From Toxoplasma gondii ME49 (Eukaryota; Apicomplexa; Conoidasida; Eucoccidiorida; Sarcocystidae): a stretch of DNA of 64,000 nucleotides. Positions 23,112 to 33,112 of this stretch are shown here, in pieces. The stretch covers positions 994,954 to 1,058,953 of the forward strand of contig NC_031470.1 of the NCBI RefSeq assembly GCF_000006565.2, read 5' to 3'. Every line of letters begins with the position of its first letter. Within the stretch, counting starts at the first letter, position 1. A model generated the notes under the pieces. The model was given only the letters and a program-made list of their open reading frames with translations, had not been told where the DNA came from and ran no database searches. The position numbers were made by a program, and so were the translations under genes.

Positions 23112-25469
23112 CTATGAAGACGACCCGAAGTCTTCCGTCTCCACCTCAGAAGACGCGGTTTTACGATGACACAAACTGGAGGGGGCAATTGTACACCGCA
23201 CAAACCCCTTTTCCTTGGATGCAGCAGTTTCGCGTCGCTCGTTGGCTTTCTCGTAAGAATCTGGGCCCACCGGCAGCGCTCCTGAAGCTGGCTCTTCGAT
23301 TCTACCTGCGCCCTGCTCTCTGCCGGTGCTCGAACTTTCTGGTCTTCCAGAAACTGTAGTTGCCATCCTGTCCCCCCGCAGAGACACTCTAGGCGCGATC
23401 ACAAACTCTGCCTGCGCCTCCGACGACTTGCGTTTTTCAGGCGGGTTCGTCACAGTCAGCCTCTTGTACAGCGGCATCCGGGGCGACATCAGGAGCGTGG
23501 ATTTCCCCTCCAGTGCTGTTGTCCAAGCTGCGACGGCCGACCGGACACATTCAAGCAGCAGACGCAGATTGTCTCTAGCTTCGAGCCGGGAATCGTGACA
23601 ACTCGCGCTCGCTTCGTCTGTCTGCGCGCCGCTAACTTTCTGCCGTTTGTTTTGTGCGCCGTGCTCCACAGCTGCTGCCAAGGTTTGTAGACACTCGAGA
23701 ACTCTCTGAGTCTTTCCATCTGAATTTCCCACCTGCAGTTCGCTGTCGAGGAAGATGACGTGAGGCAACAGACCGCTGGCGAACTGTTCGATCGCACGCC
23801 GTGCAGCTTTCCTGGCTTCCGCGTGCTGCGCCCGGCCAAACGCGAGGAGCAGCGGCAGAAGCAAGGTGGGAAGGGCAAATAATTCTCTGTGAAAGAGCGA
23901 CTGGTTTCCAGAGACTTCTCGCGGTCTTTTCGGAGACGCCAAGAGAGACGTGCTTCGGCCACTGCTCTCGTTTTGAGAGGTTTCAGCTCCACGAGCTCGA
24001 TGATTTCCGGCAACGTTGGCAGACCCGCGAACCGCCTCGAGCAGCTTCTCTGAGACCTTCTGGGCGAAGCTCGCCGCAGGCACCATCGTTCGGATGCTGT
24101 GGATGTGCGTTTTCAGATGGTCAACTGTGGAAGCGAGGAGTGACGAAGACTGGGCTGTGGCTGAGAAGGAAATACCAAGACAGCAAAGATAAAAAACCGT
24201 CACAAACAGTAGCCAATGGGGGAGACAAACGAGGAAGGCGGTGGAGCCTGCCAGTGAGATTCATCCCAACTTACCGATGCATGTGGCCATGACGTCCAGG
24301 GCAGCTTCGGCTTCCGTGGCCAAGAATTTCTTGTCGGTAGCGCCCGCCTTGGTCAACAAAATGGGGAGGAGCTGGTTGCAGATTGCCCAAAACTCCTCTT
24401 CTACGTTTTCGGTTCCACGGCGTTCACCTACGGCTGCATGCGCTCCGATCACCGCGCAGCAGCGGCACTCGGAGCCAGTACCGGGGGATTCTGTCGAATC
24501 TTCGCCGCAGCACGGACACCTGCATTGACAAGTGTGCAAACACCCCGCGACTTCGCGACCGACCTTCCGGTAAAGCCGCGAAGCTCGAACAAGGGCCGCC
24601 GCAGTGCGGAGTGCACTTCGCGCGACGGAGCTGCGCAGACTTTGCGTCCGGCGAACGATGAAGGCGACGCAGAGCGAGGCGCACGCGGCCGGGGCTTCCG
24701 CCGGCGGCCTCTCGCTCTCTCGTCCCCGCGACAAGGTGGGCCCACACAGCCAATTTGGGTGGTGTTTCGCAACAGCCTGCAGCCCAGTCAACGCTGTGAC
24801 GTCTGCCTCCCAGTCCTCGCCGCTCGTGAGAGACGCGCGCGCCTGGGGGATTGCCGGCGTCGAGCCGTTGCTGGAGCACGGTTCCTCCGTAGTCACGGAG
24901 GCGCCGTCAGCGACGGTCTGTATCAGGGTGCTGTAGACGTCCACGCATGCGCAGAGCACATTCACGTTAGGCGAGGCGTTCTTACACTTCAGTTTCGTAG
25001 CCAAGGACGCGAACTGCGGACTGCAGAGCGGAGGCACGTTCGCCGACACGCACAAGGCGCTCTTCGACTCACGCGCGTACTTGGGTCCAGGACACTTCGG
25101 TGCGGCCGAGGAAAACCGCTGATTTGCATATTGGCGCCCGGGAGGTGCATGCGGCTTGGCAGTGCCGGAGAAGACCGGCCGAGTAACGGTTTTGGGGGGT
25201 AGAGGCTGCGTCTGCGGAGGGCTGTTCTCGTCCGGCCCTTGCAACGGACTCTCGCTTCGCTCGTCTCCGAAGTCTCGACTCTTCATAGCGACGGCGTTGA
25301 CGCGCGTCGCTTCCTTCTGGATAACGTCGGGACAGGCAAGCTGCATCTCTTTCTTTCTGCTGGCTTGAGCTTCCGCGGGCTGTAGAGCAGAAGAAGACAC
25401 CGCCGCCTCTGCGCCCCCTGCAGCGCCACTGTGTACGCCCTCTCTACGCATCAAGGCTCCGGTGAACAT
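23112..25469 (-). CDS. TOG-domain (CLASP_N-like) microtubule protein, crescerin/TOGARAM type
   Basis: TOG arrays bind tubulin and promote microtubule growth; the crescerin/TOGARAM group works in cilia. Exon 1 ends at 24275 (phase 1, donor GTAAGT) and exon 2 runs 24160-23112; the join is in frame. The recognisable part, near 24.7-24.3 kb, is HEAT-like: LRSSVARSALRTAAALVRAS, a Cys-rich insert (CQCRCPCC), then FWAICNQLLPILLTKAG and FLATEAEAALDVMATCI. This spacing matches a TOG helix pair. Exon 2 continues with a helical repeat (VDHLKTHIHSIRTMVPA, FAQKVSEKLLEAV), then low-complexity Ser/Arg/Glu-rich sequence. The ATG at 25469 (MFTGALMRREG) is the first in a frame open to 25880, so an upstream exon could exist. 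With this start the protein has about 747 residues. The exact subfamily is an inference. Confidence 0.68.
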
Positions 25470-28093
25470 CTTGTCAAAAAAGCGACACGAGAGACAGCAC
25501 TCATACACCGGGCGACATAATCCAGGCGAAAACGTCAGTTTCTCGTATTGCCGCGCCGGTCCTTCGGTTGGCGCCAGGGAAGGCGGCGGCCAGTGTAGAG
25601 CCCCCTCCTGCCCCGGTCGTGAAAGAATCGAGACACGAGTGCCTATAGCACATACGAAACACAAGCGCTGAAGCTGTAGAATGGCAAAAAGGTTACACAA
25701 GAAAACGTGAGATTCAGAAGCACACAGTCGAATGCGAGGAACGGTGGGCACGGCGCGCTTCTGGCCACGTCTACCGCGGGGAAGAACATAAAAAACATGT
25801 TTCCACAATTGTCCGCACGGAGTTTGTCGTACCGAGTTTCTACTGCGGCCAATTTCGCAACTTTTACGCACGTGGTGCAAAATATTTTTAAAAGCTCTAA
25901 AAGAAGCTGCACAGACGTGCCGTGTGCGGCGCAGTTCGCGTGTCTTCTTTCCAGGTGGAAGACTGCCACACTTTCCCGCTTCTGTTGCTGCCGCTATTTG
26001 GCACGCCCTAGGGAAACAGATGCATGACAGTTGGGGTATTTCTCCGAGCTAAGACACGTTTATGCTCTCAATCACACTGAGAAAAATACGCAACATAACA
26101 GTTCGAGGATTAATCGTTAGGCTCTGCGCAAGTGTGCTTGCTAGGAGGCGGGAACTGCAGGAACCCAAGCCCGGGGGGAGCGCTGTTTCGTGCGACATAA
26201 GCTTCAGTCTCTGACAGTTGTCGGTTTCGCGCCATGTGCAAAAGGGGAAAGGCCAGTCGGAGATCAGGCGAGCAAACGCGTAGATCCAAGATTTACCAAG
26301 AAATGGAGACACCGGTGGCAAACATGTGACGGTGTGCCTTGCAAGACACCGCAAGCTAGTAGACTGCAGACGGGAGCGCTCGGAAATGCTAAGATCTCCT
26401 GGTGCCTCTCTTACCTGTGTCTGCCACTTGTTTTCGGACTAAGATTTGCCTTTGTAATAAACCTTCTTTTTGAACGTTGTTTTAGACTGTGTTCCGGCTG
26501 ATTTGGGGAGGGAAGAAGATCGTGTGCAGCCGCACAATGAAGTGACGAGAACAGCAGAGAGAACGCACACCACCGGCACCTTGACCACGGCCACTACACC
26601 TACACCTAAGCCACCCTCTTGAATTCTCGAGACTGGAAGTCGCGCGCGAACTGGTAAATCGGAGAGTAAGGATAATTCAATGCTTTGTTCTGACTTGGAA
26701 ACTAGCAATGTCGGGTGCCTTAACATGAAACAGATGAAACGACGAAGGTTCCGGAGATTGCTCATCTCTCTTCGCGTGAGACGAAGAACAGGAGAATACG
26801 AGGCGCAGATGCGCCTTGGCCACTTCGAAAAGCGGAGAAAAACGAATTTCCACTTTACGAAAAATATCCACAGCTGGTGCCGCAGAGTGTGCGATTGTTT
26901 TCCTGGCTTCCGAGTCACTCTGTCGAGCACATGTTTAACTTCAATTTCTTTTCTCCAAAGCACATCAAAGCTGTTTTATCATACCGCGCTTCCAGCATTT
27001 CGCTCGCTGAATGTCAAAGTGCCTGTCATTCGAGAGTTGTGGCACGCCGTGCACTACGCCAACGAAAAAGTTGATGTGACGTATATTGGCACTGCAGACT
27101 GTATTATATGCACGGGAAGATATTCCTACGGAGATGATTGTATGGGAGGATTACGTGCCGCCAAGTGACAAGACTCTTGCTAACGACACACAGGGATCGT
27201 GCTCTCCTGACATGCACCTCTTCACATGAACGAGTAAATTGAACTTCTAAATTGAACTTCCTTCCTTCTAGGCTTGCCGACAGAAGACTTTGGTCAGTAA
27301 GGGTTGTCCCTTTGTTGACAGAAATGCTCTTTTTATATCTCGGAATCCGGCATTTCCGGTGGACGGTCGTCATTCCGAGAGTGGAGTCAGAACAACCGAG
27401 TACAGCGCCACAGACAGCGGTGTCTTCCCTGCTCCAGGTATTTCTGCTAACAGACTCAGTTCTCACTCCATCAATCCACTGATTTGCTTTTGTTTCTCTC
27501 TTGTAAACCAAAATCCCTTGCGTAGCAAAAAATTCACAAGCTGATGTTGCCCCAGCTGTTCACCGAGAGTCCGAATTTACAGATTTCTTTTGAGATCCAC
27601 GCGTATGTGGAATTCGAAACAAGGTTTCCATCCAGATTATGGACTTACCACGCCTTCTGTGTCACTTCAGACCGCAAAAAACCTCTGCCCTGACTGAAAA
27701 GGGGGAAAAAAATTTCCTGAAGGGTGTACATGTCGATGGACGCGGACAACGACTGTCCTTGAACTGTGTCAGCAGACCGCCATCATCTCCGTCTCCTGTG
27801 GTGGAGTTGCCTTGTTTAAGGGAAGCCATCAGAAACAAAGTCCTCTTGCAGCTACCTAATCGAAAAATTGAGCTAAACGTGCAGCTCCCGCACTTGACTC
27901 TTCGTTCTTATTCCACCCTCTAAGAGAACAAATTACGGATATTCATTGGACTATTGAGGCCAGGCGGATAGTGTGCACTTTCCTCATTTGCGGTGTGAGT
28001 CAAACGTTGTTGGCCACTCGGTGAATCTGTCATCGTTTGAAGGGTCTGAAGCAGCACTCGCAGAGCGCGCCGACCTTTCCACTCTTTCCACCG
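25470..28093. other. Divergent spacer between the TOG gene and WDR92
   Basis: About 2.6 kb separates two genes transcribed away from each other, so promoters for both must lie here. Frames at 26439-26963 (-) and 26680-27168 (+) overlap on opposite strands, have no domain and look like chance. An upstream exon of the TOG gene could lie between 25470 and 25880. Confidence 0.5.
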
Positions 28094-31000
28094 ATGGATA
28101 CCAAGGACGCCCCGCAGCTCATCGAGCACATCCACCATTCGGTGGCGTACACTCCTTTCGTAACTCGTTGGGTTCCGCAGACGGCGAAGCTTCTTATTTT
28201 AGGGGAGACGCCCAGAGGGACGGGGATGCTCTCTCTGTGCTCCTTAGAAGAAAGTAGTCTATCCATAGTCGCAAAGAATGAAGAGCAACGGAGCAGCTTC
28301 AAAAGCGCTGTAACGTATAAGAGCCGATCGGGAGCGACATGCATCGCCGCAGGTAACTTTTGACAATACGCTTTATGCATGCACCTGGCATTAAAGAAGG
28401 AAACCTGCCCTGAGCAACAGCCTGCAACAACAGACAGAGCCACAGCTCCTGTGCAACTTATTTAGCGTCATCGACTGTAGCTGTGCTGGAGATCTGCGCA
28501 ACAAGAAGAAACGACGATATGCAGAAGTGAATACAAAGACTCATAACTGCCAGTAGGAGACTGCAGCAGATGTTCTGGCAGGTACTGGTGCCACAGAACG
28601 GTGGAAGAAGCTACCAAAGCGCGTTCGGCATTCGTTCGCAGTGCGCGTTATCAGTATTCACCTGATACGCCACATCGTACACACGCATACTCGGGCCTTC
28701 GCTTCAGCAGCACACCGTGCCCTTTGTCCCGGCAGTCTTCTGTGATTCCATTTTACGTTGCCTCTCAACAGATGAAGATAAAATGGATAAAGTATCGGTT
28801 GTTTTGTTCACCAGTCTAGTTGTGGTACACTATTTTTTTGTGTGATTTTCAGCATATTTCGCGAGCAAAATTATGGCCACACAAACACGTCGCATGCACA
28901 ATAGTTTTGCTTTCCAAGAAGAAATGAAAGACCGGCCCCCCCCCCCATCCCGTTTCTCCAGCAACTGTCTGTTGTCGGGATCAGGGCACCTTGACGGCTC
29001 AATGACGCTGTGGGATCTCGAAAACCTGCGAGAGCCTATAACCAAAATAAAGGCGCACAAGGCTTCAGTAAATTCTATCGACCTCTGTGGTCCTTCATCG
29101 GGAAAAGCGGACGGACAACAGAGTCGGGCTATGATTGCCACTGGAAGTGCAGATGGCTGTGCCAGTGTTTGGGACACGCGCGACAGCTCTGGAGAGGTAA
29201 TTCGAATGCCACGGTTCCTTCTGCCTTCCTGCCAAGTGACAGCGGCAATCGGAGTGTATTAGGTTGCAGTTACATGCAAGGCGGGTTGTCAGACTCCTTC
29301 CGTCTCCTGTATCTTGTCTCCAGATTCTCTCTATCGAACCCGCGGAAGGCGAAGAGGCCGCTGACTGCTGGGCTGTTGCCTTCGGAAATGCTGAGAGTTC
29401 GGAGGACGACGCAGTCCTTGCCGCAGGATATGATAACGGCGATGTCAAGCTCTTCGACATGCGTGCTGCCAGACTTAGTTGGGATACAAACCTTGACTAT
29501 GGTGTTTGTCATCTCCAGTTTGACCGGAAAAACATAGTCATGAACAAGCTCGCAATCTCGTGTCTCGAGGGGCACCTTTTCATGGCGGACATGCGCACAT
29601 TTCATCCGGAGGAGGGCTACGCCAAGAATTCACAAAAACTTTCAGAAAGTGAGAAGTATTTGGAAACCTCTACTGTACTGCCGGACAGCCCGAAAGGAAC
29701 GAATGGCTACAACCGCATCATGCAAAACAGTTAAACGTTGCCCTTGTCACAGCTTCATTGATTTATAATGAACTACAACATGTGTAATAGTTGACAAGTA
29801 TCTGTACGCAAGATGGAAGACGCACCTATGTAGCCCTCATGAACAACATCAACATTTGCCAAACATGTTCTTGTAACTCTCCCTAATACAGATCTCACCA
29901 ACTGTCCCGACAAGCATCTCTACTTGTGAAGATACACGTGCCTTCATTATAAAACACTTATAAAGCTACAGATGCATTGTGGGTGTCCACACATATGCGA
30001 ATAATCGTAGAAAAACGTGAAGTTAGCCTTCCCCCACTTTCACTTCCCCCTAGAGATCAGAGACTTCTTGCCTGTTCTTGGTGGTTTGATCAGGCACCAT
30101 TTGGGGAGCTCATTTTCTGCCTCAAAACCGTGAAATTTTCGCTACATGTGCAGGAAATGGCCAGGTAATCTCCCAGCCATAATGAGACACAATGTTGTCT
30201 GGTGAATTTTGAAGAAAGCAACAGATCGCGGCATGCCTATGGGAAACGAGTTCGCTGAAATATCTAGGTGCAACAAAAAAATATCTCTAGACCCCCTTCT
30301 CTAATAGCACATCTCATACCTTTTTCAATCGCAGTAAAATAAATTGATGAACACTTAATTTAACTCTCTCCCCACAAAGAATCATTTTTGTACTAGTTTC
30401 TTTTGCTTCTGAAAAAAATTTTATTGAACCTGTATTTTTGTTTAATGTTGTATGAATAAAAGGGGGGACAATGTCCTTCAAAAATAGGTTTTTCTCTAAC
30501 AACGTCGGCCACAGTTAAAATATCTACATCTGCTCCCCCAAAAATCTTTATTTCTAAACTATTTTCAAATTGTTTAGATTCTAAGTTATTTATGTAGCTT
30601 CGAAACCACACATAGAAATCCTCACCAGGACAGAAACTTGCCAGAAATGTCCAGATATTAGTCGCTTCAGCGTTAACCATGCGGCAGCGAAACGACTGCT
30701 CACAAGAAAAGCTTCGAATTACGTCGCGAGTTCGCTTAGATATGGGCGTATAGGTATGCACGTCGTGATACTGACGTTCACAGCCGCAGTCCGGAATGAA
30801 GGCCCCAGACAGGTCTCTTATCATTCATCATTTTCCTTTGTTTGCCCGCATCTTGTGTTCTTATAGCTGGCACTCCACAGGTATTCATATCCGAAGCAGA
30901 GAGTCGTTGCCGATGCGGAAACCGGTTTGGAACGAGGCGTGGTTGGCACATGCGAACGACTGAATGACAAGGACGCCAGCACCCAACCTCTCGTTTCATT

Positions 31001-31094
31001 TGACTGGCATCCCAACAAACTAGGTCTCTGCGCATTCGCCTCTCTTGACCAAGCTGTCCGAGTCTATATTGTCACCAAACTTAATCTCTATTAA
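28094..31094 (+). CDS. WDR92: WD-repeat protein WDR92 / DNAAF10 (Monad)
   Basis: WDR92 is a seven-bladed propeller that works with R2TP/prefoldin-like chaperones to preassemble axonemal dyneins in the cytoplasm. Five exons keep phase: 28094-28352, 28853-29196, 29324-29648, 30056-30164 and 30881-31094, about 416 residues (human 357). The start matches the family: QLIEHIHHSVAYTPF, RWVPQTAKLLILG and RGTGMLSL. Further matches are GSMTLWDLEN, AHKASVNSID, GSADGCASVWDTRD, DCWAVAFGNA, LAAGYDNGDVKLFDMR, YGVCHLQFDRK and the C-terminal DQAVRVYIVTKLNLY. Exon 2 begins with about 35 extra residues, including a proline run from an 11-C stretch. Exon 4 is the weakest: its blade has APFGELIFC and SLHVQEMARYSYP but lacks the usual GG pair, and its acceptor at 30055 is poor. 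The last intron (716 nt) holds an AT-rich island. Confidence 0.9.
30240..30824 (-). other. AT-rich island with antisense open frame in last WDR92 intron
   Basis: This lies wholly within the intron 30165-30880. From about 30240 to 30610 it is visibly AT-rich, unlike flanking DNA. The minus frame 30824-30393 is open for 143 codons. It has a GC-normal N-terminal part and then an AT-rich part using codons such as TTA, AAT and AAA. It includes SYINNLESKQFENSL followed by EIKIFGGADVD, then ends in Lys/Arg/Asn-rich residues. A second minus frame, 30502-30314, overlaps the end in another phase and is also open. I do not recognise a confident homologue; the IFGGAD stretch weakly recalls bacterial CheD proteins. 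It could be an insertion of foreign or organellar DNA, a decayed gene, or simply an AT-rich intron. Confidence 0.4.
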
Positions 31095-33112
31095 ACCAAC
31101 GTAACAGGCGTTGCAATTCTTCTCTAATCGGACATACTGCCTATTCCAGAGAAACGAAAAGCGATTTGTGACGTTCGTGCTGAGACAATTTTACATATTT
31201 TCTGCTGACGCGGACGCTACCGGCCTTTTTTTCGAGTGGGCTATAGCGTCGTTCCTCACTGCACTACATTCTCCCGTCGCCGCAAAAGACTAGCTGTTAT
31301 TCACATTGAATCTTGTGTTCACTCACATATCACGCGACGGTGGTCTCTTCTTTTCCGAACTACAAAGGAGACTGGGGAGAAAAGGGAACCCCCTCGATGG
31401 CTAGCGTAGCGGCATCTCCTTCGGGGTAATTGTTGAAGAAGTCCTTTAGTATGTCACGAAGGTTCCAGAGTCTGGCAAAATGACCTCAGACCCTAGCACG
31501 TTTCCTCCTACATAAAGCAAACTATCGCCGCTCATCTCGGCTGGAGAGAAAATGGGAGACCAAGCTACTTTTCGTGGGGTTTCTGGAGTTCGTAGAGCTG
31601 TTTCTCGCTTTAGCTTCCTTAGCAAAGCAACCGGGTTGTGTGATCCCGGGCAGCTCTACAGAGAGTCACCTGTAGAGCAAATGCGTTCTGCGTTCGAATC
31701 TTGATCATCAGCACAGGTGGAAAAACGCCAAGTCAAGAGGGCGTCACCGACCAGCAGAGCCCAACGGTCGAAGGGTGAATAACAAAGCTCAAGGTAAGAG
31801 CGTTGTCTTCAATCCGCCGGTGGACTGCACAGCAAAGAAATACGGCGCGAGCTACCGTTCCCTTGTCGAGAAGTTAGTAAAAACAGGGTGTGAGACGTTC
31901 CAAGAAAAACGGGACAAAATACATGACGAATGTCAGCCGACGGACCACTCCGTTGCCACGGGGAGAAAACTACGTTTCCCTGACTGCCCCCCCGGGCATT
32001 TAAGAACCAGAGACCTCTTGACAACATACCACATGGAAAAACAGCGATCGACGCCCTCAGGGGTCTGTATACAGCCGCGGACTGCCGTGGATACTTTTCT
32101 GTAGCATCAAGCAGTTAGCTGTTCGTGTATGCTAGTATACAGTGCATTCTGATCGGCGGAAGATGACACTATAACATATGGAGGAATATATAAGGGACGA
32201 CGGACATCCCATGCATACGCATCAATACAGCAATTTCATTCTGTCGCGCTAGAGCAGAAACCTCGCCATTTGGTGGCGGGTGCACAGTGACATGCCCTGG
32301 GTTTTTTTAACGCATTATGGGCCTCTGAGTGACACGCTTTAAGCAGTGTGGCCGCCGTGTAACTAAAATTACAGGGGCCTCCACAGCCACCCTTGTGTAG
32401 ACTTTCGAACATCCACGACATTATCTGCTCAACATCCATCCAGATCCAAGTAGCTTCACAGTTCATACTTTGCTTTCGCTTCCCTCCATACACAGTCTAA
32501 TAGACGCGCCAAGATTACCTTTCAGTTTCCGTGGACATCCCCCGAACCCCGGTTGGCCCTCTTGTGGTATTTTTTACCTTCTCCAACTGCAATGCTCCTC
32601 TGCATCTTACACATCAGTTACCACGAAGAACTCCTGCGTTCACGAAGAGGCACCTCTACGGCGCTGCCTGTGAAATGCGTTGCCTAGCATGGTCCTCATG
32701 TCTCTCTCAACCGGACTGCAAACGGCGGCACCTTCATGCCGGCGTATCATCGCTCTTCATTTCCTTTACTATGACGCTCGAAACACCGTACTTCAGCATA
32801 TAAAGGAAGGCGCTTCCGGACTAGGTTGAGACCCTTCGTTCTCGTCTACAAATGACAAGAAAAATCTGCAGCGTTCCGTTTTTCCAAACGAGCCGATATC
32901 GCTGCATTTCATTCTGGAATCCTGTGTATCCCTGGGAAACGACCACATATCAGTCCCTTCCTTCCGCCTGTCATCCCCCTTTACATGCCAAAAGAAATCG
33001 AGTGCGTTCCGCTGCCCCCACGCTCTCACATTCGCCCTGTGTGCAACAAAGAATGTGCATGTATAAAAACACGGCTGCCCTTTTCAACCCCTTTTCCCTC
33101 CTCCCAAACTTC
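31095..33112. other. Convergent 3' spacer between WDR92 and the large disordered gene
   Basis: This is probably the 3' untranslated regions of the two genes that end here. A hairpin-like repeat (CTCTACAGAGAG...CTGTAGAG) lies near 31655-31680, followed by a chance B-box-like GTTCGAATC. The frames at 31775-32104 and 32470-32803 give nothing recognisable. Confidence 0.45.

Noticed and set aside
26439..27168. Overlapping 174-codon (-) and 162-codon (+) frames in the TOG/WDR92 spacer
   Set aside because: They overlap on opposite strands, have no recognisable domain, start sites are arbitrary, and no splice partners keep phase.
30240..30610. AT-rich island as a mitochondrial DNA insertion
   Set aside because: No recognisable cob, cox1 or cox3 protein segment could be read in any frame; kept only as an unexplained island.
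31655..31700. Possible tRNA: hairpin followed by GTTCGAATC resembling a B box
   Set aside because: No matching acceptor stem, D arm or anticodon arm could be folded at the right distances.
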